A program made the position numbers and the translations under genes. Positions 48,711 through 58,006 of a stretch of 64,000 bases of DNA are shown here, in pieces. The notes under the pieces are model-generated. The model was given only the letters and a program-made list of their open reading frames with translations. It ran no database searches and was not told where the DNA came from. Each line of letters opens with the position of its first letter. Positions within the stretch are counted from its first letter, which is position 1. Source of the stretch: Actinobacteria bacterium OV320 (GTDB taxonomy: Bacteria; Actinomycetota; Actinomycetes; Streptomycetales; Streptomycetaceae); NCBI GenBank assembly GCA_001298545.1, contig LJCX01000030.1, forward strand, positions 186,001-250,000, written 5' to 3'.

Positions 48711-48867
48711 GGGCCATCTCCCAAGGTTCAAAGGGACACCCGCGTGTGCCTTCGGCTGGTCGCGGGATTTGGGAATGGACGACCCGGGGGACGGCCCGAG
48801 ACGAACAAGGGGAGGGTGGTCCGGGGGTGCGGCACCCCCGGACGACACCTGATCGGACCCCGTGGGG

Positions 48868-51264
48868 TCATGTTCCGGTGAGGTGCTCCGGACGTACCGG
48901 CGTGCGGTTGAGCTCCAGCCCGGTCGCGTTCCGGATGGCCGCGAGGACCGCCGGGGTGGACGACAGGGTGGGTGCCTCGCCGATGCCACGCAGCCCGTAG
49001 GGAGCGTGGTCGTCGGCGAGTTCGAGCACGTCGACCGGGATGGTCGGCGTGTCGAGAATCGTGGGGATCAGATAGTCCGTGAACGACGGGTTCCTGACCT
49101 TCGCCGTCCTGGGGTCGACGATGATCTCCTCCATGACCGCCACGCCCAGTCCCTGGGTCGTGCCGCCCTGGATCTGACCGATCACGGAAAGCGGATTCAG
49201 TGCCTTTCCGACGTCCTGCGCACAGGCCAGCTCGATGACCTTCACCAGGCCGAGTTCGGTGTCGACCTCGACGACGGCGCGGTGCGCGGCGAAGGAGTAC
49301 TGGACGTGTCCGTTGCCCTGTCCGGTGCGCAGGTCGAACGGCTCGGTGGGCCGGTGCCGCCACTCCGCCTCGACCTCGACGCAGCTGTCCTCGTCGAGCA
49401 CGTCGACCAGGTCGGCGAGGACCTCACCGCCGTCGGTGACGACCTTGCCGCCCTCCAGGAGCAGCTCGGCGGTGGCCCAGGCGGGGTGGTAGGAGCCGAA
49501 CTTGCGCCGGCCGATCTCCAGGACCTTCTCCCGGACGAGCTCGCAGGAGTTCTTGACGGCGCCGCCGGTGACGTACGTCTGCCGGGAGGCCGAGGTCGAG
49601 CCGGCGCTGCCCACCTGCGTGTCCGCGGGCTGGATGGTCACCTGCGAGACGCCCAGCTCGGTGCGGGCGATCTGCGCGTGGACGGTGACACCGCCCTGGC
49701 CGACCTCCGCCATCGCCGTGTGGACGGTCGCGACGGGCTCGCCGGCGATGACCTCCATGCGGACCTTGGCGGTCGAGTAGTCGTCGAAACCCTCGGAGAA
49801 GCCGACGTTCTTGATGCCGACCGCGTAACCGATTCCCCGTACGACGCCCTCGCCGTGCGTGGTGTTGGACAGACCGCCGGGCAACTGCCGTACGTCGGCG
49901 CCCTCGCTGCTCTCCCACTGGCGCTCCGGGGGCAGCGGCATCGCCTTGACCCGGCGCAGGATCTCGGCGACCGGCGCCGGGGAGTCGACGGGTTGCCCGG
50001 TCGGCAGGAGGGTCCCCTGCTCCATCGCGTTGAGTTGGCGGAACTCGACCGGGTCCATGCCGAGTTCGGCCGCGACCTTGTCCATCTGCGCCTCGTAGGC
50101 GAAGCACGCCTGGACCGCGCCGAAGCCGCGCATCGCGCCGCAGGGCGGGTTGTTGGTGTAGAGGGCGATGGCCTCGATGTCGACGTCCTCGACGACGTAG
50201 GGGCCGACGCCGAGCGAGGAGGCGTTTCCGACGACGGCCGGGCTGGCCGAGGCGTAGGCGCCGCCGTCCAGGACGATCCGGCACTTGACGTGGGTGAGCT
50301 TGCCGTCGCGGGTCGCGCCGTGCTCGTAGGTGAGCTTCGCCGGGTGGCGGTGGACGTGGCCGAAGAAGGACTCGAAACGGTTGTAAACGATTTTGACGGG
50401 TTTTCCGGTGCGCAGGGCCAGCAGACAGGCGTGGATCTGCATCGACAGGTCCTCGCGGCCGCCGAACGCGCCGCCGACACCGGACAGCGTCATCCGCACC
50501 TTGCTCTCGGGCAGGCCGAGGACGGGCGCGATCTGGCGCAGGTCGGAGTGGAGCCACTGGGTGGCGATGTAGAGGTGGACGCCACCGTCCTCCTCGGGCA
50601 CGGCGAGGCCGGACTCGGGGCCGAGGAAGGCCTGGTCCTGCATGCCGAAGGTGTACTCGCCCCTGACGACGACATCGGCGCGCGCGGCGGCCGCGGCGGC
50701 GTCGCCCCGGACGATCGGCTGGCGGTGGACGATGTTCGGGTGCGAGACGTGACCGATGTGGTGGTCGTCGCGGCCCTCGTGGATCAGGATCGCGTCCGGT
50801 GCGGTCGCGGAGGCCTCGTCGGTGACGACGGGCAGTTCGCGGTACTCGACCTTGATCTTCGCGGCCGCGCGGCGGGCGGTCTCGGGGTGGTCCGCGGCGA
50901 CGATCGCGACCGGCTCACCGTGGTGGCGGACCTTGCCGTGGGCCAGCACCGGGGTGTCCTGGATCTCCAGGCCGTAGTTCTTCACGTCCGTCGGCAGGTC
51001 GTCGTACGTCATCACGGCGTAGACACCGGGCAGGGCGAGGGCCTCGGACGTGTCGATGGAGACGATCTCCGCGTGGGCGACCGTGGAGCGCAGGATCTGG
51101 CCCCAGAGCATGTCCTCGTGCCACATGTCGGACGAGTACGCGAACTCGCCGGTGACCTTGAGGGTGCCGTCGGGGCGGAGCGTGGACTCGCCGATGCCGC
51201 CCTTGGTCCGGGAGGCCTGGGTGACCTTGGTGGGAGTGCCGAGGGGAGCGCCGTTGGAAGGCAT
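48868..51264 (-). CDS. Xanthine dehydrogenase, molybdopterin-binding subunit
   Basis: 798 residues from ATG 51264, the standard size of a separate large subunit. N-terminal hammerhead domain (GEFAYSSDMWHEDMLWGQIL), then molybdenum-cofactor motifs LSGVGGAFGGREDLSMQ, NNPPCGAMRGFGAVQACFA and GSTSASRQTYVTGGAV, and the catalytic Glu region LRGIGEAPTLSSTPAVLAA near the C-terminus. It oxidises hypoxanthine and xanthine to uric acid. It is the last of three consecutive subunit genes (FAD, iron-sulfur, Mo) transcribed toward the permease and xdhC. Confidence 0.94.
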   Translation of the reverse strand: MPSNGAPLGTPTKVTQASRTKGGIGESTLRPDGTLKVTGEFAYSSDMWHEDMLWGQILRSTVAHAEIVSIDTSEALALPGVYAVMTYDDLPTDVKNYGLEIQDTPVLAHGKVRHHGEPVAIVAADHPETARRAAAKIKVEYRELPVVTDEASATAPDAILIHEGRDDHHIGHVSHPNIVHRQPIVRGDAAAAAARADVVVRGEYTFGMQDQAFLGPESGLAVPEEDGGVHLYIATQWLHSDLRQIAPVLGLPESKVRMTLSGVGGAFGGREDLSMQIHACLLALRTGKPVKIVYNRFESFFGHVHRHPAKLTYEHGATRDGKLTHVKCRIVLDGGAYASASPAVVGNASSLGVGPYVVEDVDIEAIALYTNNPPCGAMRGFGAVQACFAYEAQMDKVAAELGMDPVEFRQLNAMEQGTLLPTGQPVDSPAPVAEILRRVKAMPLPPERQWESSEGADVRQLPGGLSNTTHGEGVVRGIGYAVGIKNVGFSEGFDDYSTAKVRMEVIAGEPVATVHTAMAEVGQGGVTVHAQIARTELGVSQVTIQPADTQVGSAGSTSASRQTYVTGGAVKNSCELVREKVLEIGRRKFGSYHPAWATAELLLEGGKVVTDGGEVLADLVDVLDEDSCVEVEAEWRHRPTEPFDLRTGQGNGHVQYSFAAHRAVVEVDTELGLVKVIELACAQDVGKALNPLSVIGQIQGGTTQGLGVAVMEEIIVDPRTAKVRNPSFTDYLIPTILDTPTIPVDVLELADDHAPYGLRGIGEAPTLSSTPAVLAAIRNATGLELNRTPVRPEHLTGT

Positions 51265-51266
51265 CG

Positions 51267-51866
51267 TCAGACCGCCTCTCCCTGACGGGCGGCCGCCAGG
51301 CGGACCGCGTCCATGATCTTCTCGTATCCGGTGCACCGGCAGAGGTTGCCGGAGAGCGCCTCGCGGATGTCCGCGTCGCTCGGGTTCGGGTTGCGTTCCA
51401 GCATCTCGTCGGCGGCGACCAGCAGACCCGGCGTGCAGAAACCGCACTGGACGGCGCCGGCGTCGATGAACGCCTGCTGGATCGGGGCGAGTTCGGTTCC
51501 CTCGCCGGTGTGGGAGTCGGTGCCCCGGGTGGGCCGGCCGTCGGCCCCGTCGAGGGAGGCGGAGGCGTCCGCGGGACCGCAGGAACCGGTTCCACAACCG
51601 CTGTGCCCGGCGCGCTGCTTGGCGTGGTCCGCGAGGCCCTCGACGGTGACGATGTCGCGGCCCTCGGCCTGCCCGGCGGCGACCAGACAGGAACAGACCG
51701 GGACGCCGTCCAGACGCACCGTGCACGAGCCGCACTCGCCCTGTTCGCAGGCGTTCTTCGAGCCCGGCAGTCCGAGCCGCTCACGCAGCACGTAGAGCAG
51801 GCTCTCGCCCTCCCACACGTCGTCGGCTTCCTGCGGACGTCCGTTGACAGTGAAGTTGACGCGCAT
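51267..51866 (-). CDS. Xanthine dehydrogenase, [2Fe-2S] subunit
   Basis: 199 residues from ATG 51866, which overlaps the FAD-subunit stop by one base. The first, plant-ferredoxin-type cluster is in CEQGECGSCTVRLDG and PVCSC; the second cluster in QCGFCTPGLL and LCRCTGYE. Between them is a ~40-residue insertion (about residues 87-125, HSGCGTGSCGPADAS, acidic and low-complexity) that most members lack and that brings two extra Cys. It carries electrons from the Mo centre to FAD. Confidence 0.93.
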   Translation of the reverse strand: MRVNFTVNGRPQEADDVWEGESLLYVLRERLGLPGSKNACEQGECGSCTVRLDGVPVCSCLVAAGQAEGRDIVTVEGLADHAKQRAGHSGCGTGSCGPADASASLDGADGRPTRGTDSHTGEGTELAPIQQAFIDAGAVQCGFCTPGLLVAADEMLERNPNPSDADIREALSGNLCRCTGYEKIMDAVRLAAARQGEAV

Positions 51867-52756
51867 CACGCGGCTCCCTTTGCGGTGCGGCGGGGGCCGC
51901 GGTACGACTCCCACGTCCAGGTCAGCGTGCGGCGGGCCATGACGCCCACCGCGTGCCGTCGGTAACTCGCCGTCCCCCGGACGTCGTCGATGGGGTTGCA
52001 GGCGGCGGCGCACAGGTCCGCGAACTGCTTGGCGACCGACGGGGCGATGATCTTTCCGTTGTCCCAGAAACCGCCTTCTTCGAGTGCCGCGTTGAGGAAC
52101 TCCTCCGCGGTCTTCGCCCGGACGGGGGTGGGCGCGGCCGAGCCGATGCCGGTGCGGACGGTCCGGGACTGCGGGTGCAGCGCGAGGCCGAAGGCGCAGA
52201 CGGCGATGACCATGGCGTTGCGGGTACCCACCTTGGAGTACTGCTGCGGGCCGTCGGCCTTCTTGATGTGGACGGCGCGGATCAGCTCGTCGGGGGCGAG
52301 CGCGTTGCGCTTCACGCCGGTGTAGAAGGCGTCGATCGGGATCCGGCGGGTACCGCGCACGGACTCCGCCTCGACCTCGGCGCCGGCCGCCAGCAGGGCG
52401 GGGTGGGCGTCGCCGGCCGGGGAGGCGGTGCCGAGGTTGCCGCCGACGCCGCCGCGGTTGCGGATCTGCGGGGAGGCCACGGTGTGCGAGGCGAGGGCGA
52501 GGCCCGGCAGTTCCGCGCGCAGATTCTCCATGATCCGGGTGTAGGGGACGGAGGCGCCGAGCCGCACGCTCTCCTCGCCGACCTCCCATTCGTAGAGGTC
52601 ACCCACGCGGTTGAGGTCGAGCAGGTACTCGGGCCTCCGGTGGTCGAAGTTGATCTCGACCATCACGTCGGTGCCACCCGCAATCGGCACAGCGGTGGGG
52701 TGCTCGGCCTTGGCGGCGAGCGCGTCCTCCCAGCTGGCGGGGCGAAGGAAGTCCAT
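51866..52756 (-). CDS. Xanthine dehydrogenase, FAD-binding subunit
   Basis: 296 residues from ATG 52756, with GAAGAGAG upstream. CoxM/XdhB-type FAD domain: MDFLRPASWEDALAAK, AVPIAGGTDVMVEINFDHRR (pyrophosphate loop), IRNRGGVGGNLGTASPAGDA (second FAD loop) and the C-terminal CO-dehydrogenase flavoprotein domain (VGTRNAMVIAVCAFGLALHP). First gene of the xdh operon. It passes electrons to NAD+. It is divergent from the PucR regulator across a 383-bp region. Confidence 0.93.
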   Translation of the reverse strand: MDFLRPASWEDALAAKAEHPTAVPIAGGTDVMVEINFDHRRPEYLLDLNRVGDLYEWEVGEESVRLGASVPYTRIMENLRAELPGLALASHTVASPQIRNRGGVGGNLGTASPAGDAHPALLAAGAEVEAESVRGTRRIPIDAFYTGVKRNALAPDELIRAVHIKKADGPQQYSKVGTRNAMVIAVCAFGLALHPQSRTVRTGIGSAAPTPVRAKTAEEFLNAALEEGGFWDNGKIIAPSVAKQFADLCAAACNPIDDVRGTASYRRHAVGVMARRTLTWTWESYRGPRRTAKGAA

Positions 52757-53139
52757 GACCGGCTCTCTTCTTCGTCTCTTGAGTCTCGTGAGTCGTATCG
52801 AGCCAGAATCGGGTGCGGCGGGCCCGGCTCGTATCTGTGGTGTTCACGCGGAGTGAGGCCAGTACACAGCGCCTTGCTCCGACCGGGTCAGTCACGGAAA
52901 CCATGAAGGAGTTGGCTGGTCGGCCGAGGCATCTTGTAGATTCGTATGAACGGAGGTCCTCAGTAACCTCCTCGTTTTCCTGTGGAAACGTAGGAAACGA
53001 CCTGGCCACCGAAGAATGCGGTTCGTGACTGTCCGCCGCACGGGTCGGGTTCCGCGGGGCGGGGCCGACGGCGGGTCCTCTCCCACCACGTCCTTCAGGA
53101 TTCATCGTAGTTTTCGAGACAAAGAACGGCGGCGACGAG
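52757..53139. promoter_or_regulatory. Divergent control region between xdh and pucR-type gene
   Basis: This gap holds two palindromes close together: GGAGGT-N8-ACCTCC (52952-52971) and TTTCC-TGT-GGAAA (52976-52988), the latter followed by another GGAAACG. Both lie in an AT-richer patch where promoters for both directions are expected. They are candidate sites for the PucR protein or a purine-responsive regulator. No gene is seen in the gap. Confidence 0.45.
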
Positions 53140-54840
53140 ATGCGGCTGCGCGCACTGCTGGACACCGATGCGCTGGGCCTCAGGCTCCTCGGCGGCGAGG
53201 ACGAGCTGGACCGCACGGTACGGGGTGTCATGACCACCGACCTGCGCGACCCCAGCCGCTACCTCTCCGGGGGCGAGCTGGTGCTGACGGGCCTGGCGTG
53301 GCGCCGGGACGCGGCGGACTCCGAGCCGTTCGTGCGGATCCTGGTGCAGGCGGGGGTGGCCGCGCTCGCTGCCGGCGAGGCGGAGCTGGGGGCCGTTCCG
53401 GAGGACCTGGCCGTGGCCTGCGCCCGGCACCGTCTCCCGCTGTTCGCGGTGCACGAGTCGGTGGCCTTCGCGACGATCACCGAGCACGTCGTACGGCAGG
53501 TGTCCGGCGAGCGCGCCGGGGACCTCGCGGCCGTCGTGGACCGGCACCGCCGGATGATGACCTCGGGCCCGGCGGGCGGCGGCCCGGACGTGGTCCTGGA
53601 CCTGCTCGGCTCCGACCTCGACCTGCGGGCCTGGGTCCTCTCCCCCACCGGACGGCTCATCGCCGGCCCCAGGACGGCGGGCCCGGGCCTGTCGCCCGAG
53701 GCGTGCGCGAAGCTGGCGGCGGAGCATCTGGCGGCCGTCCGCACCGCCCGGCGCGGACCGCACCGGGTGATCATGGGCCAGACGACGTACTCGCTGTTCC
53801 CGATCGGCAGCGGCGGCCGCGCCCCGCAGGCCGCACGGACCTCGCAGGCCGCCCAGACACCGCGGGACGTACGCGAGAGCGTCCTGTCGGACTGGCTGCT
53901 GGCCGTCGAGGCGGACGCCGGGGACTGGGCGGACGAGCGCCTCGACCTCCTCCAGGGCGTCACCCAGCTGATCGCCGTCGAGCGGGACCGCCGGGTCGCC
54001 GCGCGCACGGTGCGCAGGCGTCTCGCACAGGAGGTGCTGGAGCTGGTCCAGACGGGTGCGGCCCCGGCGGAGATCGCGGCCCGCCTGCGGGTGGCCGCGC
54101 CGGTGCTGCTGCCTGGGCTGGGGGCGGCCCCGCACTGGCAGGTGGTCGTGGCCCGCGTCGAGTGGGACGAGGGGGGACTGGAGGCCGGCCCTCTCGCCCA
54201 GTCGCTCCTGGAGGAGATCCTGGTCGACCCGCTCGCCACCGGACCCGAGCCCTCCGACCGCATCGCCGTGGCCCACACCGGCGACGAGGCCATCGCCCTG
54301 GTCCCGCTGCCGGCGGTGTCGAGCGAGCACGACGGCTCCGAGACCGGCCTCCTCGCCGACGCGCTGCTGGCGACCGTTCGCGAGCCGCTGTCGTCCGGCC
54401 TCGACGGCGACGGGCGGCTCACGCTGGGCGTCAGCGCGGCCGTGCACTCGGCGGAGGGGCTGCGCGGGGCCCTGGAGGAGGCACGGCACGCCCGGCGGGT
54501 GGCCGCCGCCCGCCCCGGCCGGGTCTGCGCCGCGGGCCACCAGGAGCTGGCCTCGCACGTGCTGCTGCTCCCGTTCGTCCCGGACGATGTGCGGAAAGCC
54601 TTTACCGCCCGTCTCCTGGACCCGCTGCGCGACTACGACCGACGGCACCGCGCGGAGCTGATCCCGACCCTGGAGGCGTTCCTGGACTGCGACGGTTCGT
54701 GGACCCGGTGCGCGTCCCGGCTGCACCTGCACGTCAACACGCTGCGCTACCGGGTCGGACGGATCGAGCAGTTGACGAGCCGTGACCTCTCGCGGCTGGA
54801 GGACAAGCTGGATTTCTTCCTTGCGCTGCGGATGAGCTGA
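53140..54840 (+). CDS. PucR-family purine-catabolism regulator
   Basis: 566 residues from ATG 53140. N-terminal PucR domain (LRLLGGEDELDRTVRGVMTT, ELVLTGLAWRRDA, FAVHESVAFATITEHVVRQV), a central GGDEF-like/ligand region and the C-terminal PucR helix-turn-helix (LDCDGSWTRCASRLHLHVNT, LRYRVGRIEQLTSRDLSRLE). In Bacillus, PucR controls purine-degradation genes in response to allantoin-pathway intermediates. The gene is divergent from the xdh operon, so it likely regulates xdh, the permease and xdhC. Confidence 0.92.
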   Translation: MRLRALLDTDALGLRLLGGEDELDRTVRGVMTTDLRDPSRYLSGGELVLTGLAWRRDAADSEPFVRILVQAGVAALAAGEAELGAVPEDLAVACARHRLPLFAVHESVAFATITEHVVRQVSGERAGDLAAVVDRHRRMMTSGPAGGGPDVVLDLLGSDLDLRAWVLSPTGRLIAGPRTAGPGLSPEACAKLAAEHLAAVRTARRGPHRVIMGQTTYSLFPIGSGGRAPQAARTSQAAQTPRDVRESVLSDWLLAVEADAGDWADERLDLLQGVTQLIAVERDRRVAARTVRRRLAQEVLELVQTGAAPAEIAARLRVAAPVLLPGLGAAPHWQVVVARVEWDEGGLEAGPLAQSLLEEILVDPLATGPEPSDRIAVAHTGDEAIALVPLPAVSSEHDGSETGLLADALLATVREPLSSGLDGDGRLTLGVSAAVHSAEGLRGALEEARHARRVAAARPGRVCAAGHQELASHVLLLPFVPDDVRKAFTARLLDPLRDYDRRHRAELIPTLEAFLDCDGSWTRCASRLHLHVNTLRYRVGRIEQLTSRDLSRLEDKLDFFLALRMS

Positions 54841-55011
54841 TACCGAGGAGACACCGGTTACCACCCCTGGGTCACGACCGGTCGAAACCTTTGGGGCGCG
54901 GAGTCCCACGACTTTGTGAAATCCTTCACCCGCCCCCTTGGCCCGGTCCCGCGATTCGTGCTGAGATGCGGCCACCACTCACAGCTCGACGGCGCGCTCG
55001 GGGAGGGCAAC

Positions 55012-55797
55012 GTGGCGTACACCGCCATGTCCGGTACCGGAACGACTTCAGGTGACGATCCCCTCCAGACCGCGGTATGGCGGCTGCGCTCGCGCGCCTG
55101 CTGGGCCGACGCGGCGGCTCTGCTCCCGCCCGACAGCGCGGCGGGCTCGGTCCAGCGGGCCGCGCTGCTCGTGGAACGGTGCCTGTACACCGAGCAGGGC
55201 TGGCAGGACGCCGAGGACGCGCTGCGCACGGCGGAGGCGCTGGCCCACGACGACGAGGAGCGCGGCGCGGCCGCTTGTGAACGAGGGCAACTTGCCTACG
55301 CGGCCACCCTGCACGGCGTGCGCGACCGGGTGGACGAGGCGCGGGCCGCGCTCGGCCGGGCGGCGGCGCTGATCCCGCCGGACGCGCCCGGACGGGCGCT
55401 GCTGGACTTCCGCCGGGGTCTGCTCGCCGAGAACATCTCGCGTTCCCCGCAGGCCGCGAGGGCGGCGTACCGGCGCGCCCACACGGCCGCCGCGGCCCAC
55501 AACGACCTGCTGCTGCTGTCCTTCACCTGGCGCCACCTCGCCGGACTCGCCCTGCGCGACGGCGAGGTGGCGGAGGCCCGGCACGGCTTCGCCGAATCCC
55601 TGCGCATCCGGGAGGAGTTGGGCTACCTGGTGGGCACCGCCCCGGCGCTCGCCTCACTGGCGGACGCGGAGGTCGACCCGGAGGCCTCGCGGCTGCGGGA
55701 GGAGGCGCGACGGCTGTTCCGGCTCCTGGGTGGCGTACCGACCTGGCTGGCACGGCAGTTGACCCCACCGCCGACACCCAGCCCGTCCGGAGTCTGA
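55012..55797 (+). CDS. TPR-like helical repeat protein of unknown function
   Basis: 261 residues from GTG 55012, preceded by GGGGAGGG; ATG 55027 is an alternative, and longer upstream frames lack signals. The protein is mostly amphipathic helices in tetratricopeptide-like pairs (DAEDALRTAEALAHDDEERG, VDEARAALGRAAALIPPD, AARAAYRRAHTAAAAHND, EARHGFAESLRIREELGY). No catalytic or DNA-binding domain is present. Such proteins are usually interaction scaffolds. Confidence 0.75.
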   Translation: MAYTAMSGTGTTSGDDPLQTAVWRLRSRACWADAAALLPPDSAAGSVQRAALLVERCLYTEQGWQDAEDALRTAEALAHDDEERGAAACERGQLAYAATLHGVRDRVDEARAALGRAAALIPPDAPGRALLDFRRGLLAENISRSPQAARAAYRRAHTAAAAHNDLLLLSFTWRHLAGLALRDGEVAEARHGFAESLRIREELGYLVGTAPALASLADAEVDPEASRLREEARRLFRLLGGVPTWLARQLTPPPTPSPSGV

Positions 55798-56176
55798 GGA
55801 CAGGGCCCCGACAGGGGCGGACGGGTGATGGCGGCAGCACGCTCAAGGCCCAAGGAAGCGGGGCCTCTTGACGGGCCGAGCGGGTGAGCCCCCTTCACGA
55901 CTTGAGGGGACGTGACGCTCGCACGGTCCAAGGGGCCGTGACCCTCTCGCGGCTCGAGCGGGCTGGGCCCCTGGGAGCCCGACCGGGCAAGGCTCTGCGC
56001 AGCCGGCCGGCGAGGTCCTGCGCGCACCGCGGGCGGGCCATCCCTCGGGCGGGGCGACACGAGCGGTGGCGATACGGGCGTGGCGACACGCCGGCAGGGG
56101 GCGGCGCGCGGCGCAGTCGCCTCGTCGCCGATCGGGCCCCGGCGGGCGGCAGGGGCGCGGCCCGGCCGCGGTCGGC
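55798..56176. other. Intergenic stretch, no gene seen
   Basis: GC-rich sequence between the TPR gene and the convergent GntR gene. It contains loosely repeated GGGCC/ACGGTCC-like words but no clear hairpin or open frame with a ribosome site. Confidence 0.5.
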
Positions 56177-57037
56177 TCAGCCGCGTGGGCCGGTGAAGTG
56201 CCCGCGTACCAGCGCCTGCGCACGGTCCGGCTCGCCGGCCGCCAGCGCTTCCAGCAGTGCCACGTGTTCCGCCGCGTCGGCCATCAGATCCGCCCGCCCG
56301 CGCCGCACCGAACCGCCGGCCGGCGGCCACTGCGAACGTCGGTGCAGATCCTCGGCGACGCCGACCAGTTGTTCGTTGCCGGACAGGGCGAGCACCGCCC
56401 GGTGGAAGACCCGGTCGGCCTCCGCGTACGTGGCCGGGCAGCCGGAGGCCGCCGCGCGCACGCTCGCCTCGCCGACCGGCCGCAACTCCGCCCAGCGCTC
56501 GGCGGGCACCGTACGGGCGAGCCGCAGCATCACGGGAACCTCGATCAGCGCGCGCACCTCGGCCAGCTCGGCCAGCTCGCGCTTGCCCCGCACGATCACC
56601 CGGAAGCCCCGGTTGGGGACGACCTCGACGGCGCCCTCCAGCGCGAGCTGCTGCATCGCCTCGCGGACCGGCGTCGCCGAGACCCCGAAGCGATCACCGA
56701 GGACCGGCGCCGAGTACACCTCGCCCGGCAGCAGTTCCCCGGCGACGAGCGCGGTGCGCAGGGCGTCGAGGATCTGGCCGCGCACCGAGGAACGCTGCAC
56801 CACCGGCCGGGGGCGCGGGACAGGGGTCTCGCTGTGCGTGTGCTCACCGCGCGCGGCGCCCGCCGGACCGCACCTCTCCCGGTCCGCGTCCTCGCCGTAT
56901 CCGGCGGACCCCCGTGACTGCGCCGGCACCCGGGCACGGCCCTCGGCCCCCGGCACGGCCGGGGTTCCGGTACCGGTGGAGCCCTGCGCACCCTGCTCCA
57001 CGGGGCCTCCTCCGGCCTTGTCGGTACTTGGGGTCAT
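56177..57037 (-). CDS. GntR-family (FadR subfamily) transcriptional regulator
   Basis: 286 residues from ATG 57037. The first ~75 residues are Gly/Pro/Glu-rich and probably disordered, which is unusual for the family. The winged helix follows (RGQILDALRTALVAGELLPG, LGDRFGVSATPVREAMQQLA, LEGAVEVVPNRGFRVIV), then the all-helical FadR/FCD effector domain (ELAELAEVRALIEVPVMLRL, YAEADRVFHRAVLALSGNEQ, HVALLEALAAGEPDRAQALV). FCD domains bind carboxylate ligands through a metal. It is divergent from the FhuF-like gene; its target is unknown. Confidence 0.9.
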   Translation of the reverse strand: MTPSTDKAGGGPVEQGAQGSTGTGTPAVPGAEGRARVPAQSRGSAGYGEDADRERCGPAGAARGEHTHSETPVPRPRPVVQRSSVRGQILDALRTALVAGELLPGEVYSAPVLGDRFGVSATPVREAMQQLALEGAVEVVPNRGFRVIVRGKRELAELAEVRALIEVPVMLRLARTVPAERWAELRPVGEASVRAAASGCPATYAEADRVFHRAVLALSGNEQLVGVAEDLHRRSQWPPAGGSVRRGRADLMADAAEHVALLEALAAGEPDRAQALVRGHFTGPRG

Positions 57038-57111
57038 TACGGCGGGTTGTTACTCGTCCGTCAAGCACCTTAGGCGTACTGGCCGTCAGTTCAAATCCCG
57101 ACGATACTGAG

Positions 57112-57131
57112 TAAGGTAAGGCTTACCTTTA
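57112..57131. promoter_or_regulatory. Iron box (DmdR1/IdeR-type operator) before the FhuF-like gene
   Basis: TAAGGTAAGGCTTACCTTTA is a near-perfect palindrome (AAGGTAAG/GCTTACCTT) matching the DtxR/IdeR/DmdR consensus TTAGGTTAGGCTAACCTAA in form. It lies 27-46 bp before the start, just after a GATACT -10-like box (57103-57108). It predicts iron-repressed expression. Confidence 0.85.
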
Positions 57132-57157
57132 ATTCCTCTCGAAACGGCGGTCCCGGC

Positions 57158-58006
57158 ATGTCCACAGCCCCGTCGGCCACAGCGGAGGCCTACGCCCGCC
57201 TCGCGGAGGTCTTCCCCGACCTGACCGTCACGGAGCTGGAACACCGGGAACCGTTTCCACAAGGCGGCGGCTGGGTCGCCGCGGCCGACCTCGCGCAGGG
57301 CGGAGCGGCACTGGAGGCCTTCCTCGCCTGGGACGAGGCCCAGGTCGCCCGCGACTACGGACAGTCCGCCCGCCCGGACGTCGTGGCGAGCTTCGGGCTG
57401 CACCGGTACTCCTGGCCCGCCTGTCTGCTGATCACCGTCCCCTGGTTCCTGCACCGCAGGGTGCCCCGCCTCCCCGTGACACACGTCTCGTACGACCGCA
57501 CCGGCGACGGCATGCGGATGGCCGTCCGGCCGCCCACCTCCTTCGCCTGCCTGCCGGGCGATCCGGCGGCGCTGCTGCCCGGCGCCCGGGTGGTCCCGGA
57601 CGAGGAGGCGCTGCGGGCGGAGGTGCGGGCCGCGATAGCCGAGCACCACGAGCCGGTGCTCGCCGGGTTCGGACCACCCGCGCGACGCCGCGGCCGGGCC
57701 CTGTGGGGCATGGTGACCGACGAGATCGTCGAGAGCCTCTGGTACGTCGCCGAACTGCTCGGCGAGGGCGAGAAGGACCGGGCGCGACGGGAACTGGAGC
57801 TGCTCCTGCCGGGCGCCACCCGCCCCTACGTCGGCGCGGCGTCCTTCCGTGAGCTGACCGGACCGGGCGGCGAGACCCTGCCCACCCGGGACCGGGCGAG
57901 CTGCTGCATGTTCTACACACTGCGCCCCGAGGACACCTGCGCCACCTGCCCGCGCACCTGCGACGCGGACCGCGTCACCAAGCTCACTGCGGTCGCCGCC
58001 AGTTGA
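57158..58006 (+). CDS. FhuF-like siderophore-iron reductase, [2Fe-2S] protein
   Basis: 282 residues from ATG 57158. The C-terminal Cys249-Cys250-x10-Cys261-x2-Cys264 arrangement is exactly the FhuF cluster motif (CCx10Cx2C). The N-terminal part (FPDLTVTELEHREPFPQGGG, HRYSWPACLLITVPWFLHRR) resembles the FhuF-like helical domain. These cytoplasmic proteins reduce ferric siderophores to release iron. An iron box precedes the gene, which supports the role. No siderophore transporter is in the window. Confidence 0.9.
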   Translation: MSTAPSATAEAYARLAEVFPDLTVTELEHREPFPQGGGWVAAADLAQGGAALEAFLAWDEAQVARDYGQSARPDVVASFGLHRYSWPACLLITVPWFLHRRVPRLPVTHVSYDRTGDGMRMAVRPPTSFACLPGDPAALLPGARVVPDEEALRAEVRAAIAEHHEPVLAGFGPPARRRGRALWGMVTDEIVESLWYVAELLGEGEKDRARRELELLLPGATRPYVGAASFRELTGPGGETLPTRDRASCCMFYTLRPEDTCATCPRTCDADRVTKLTAVAAS

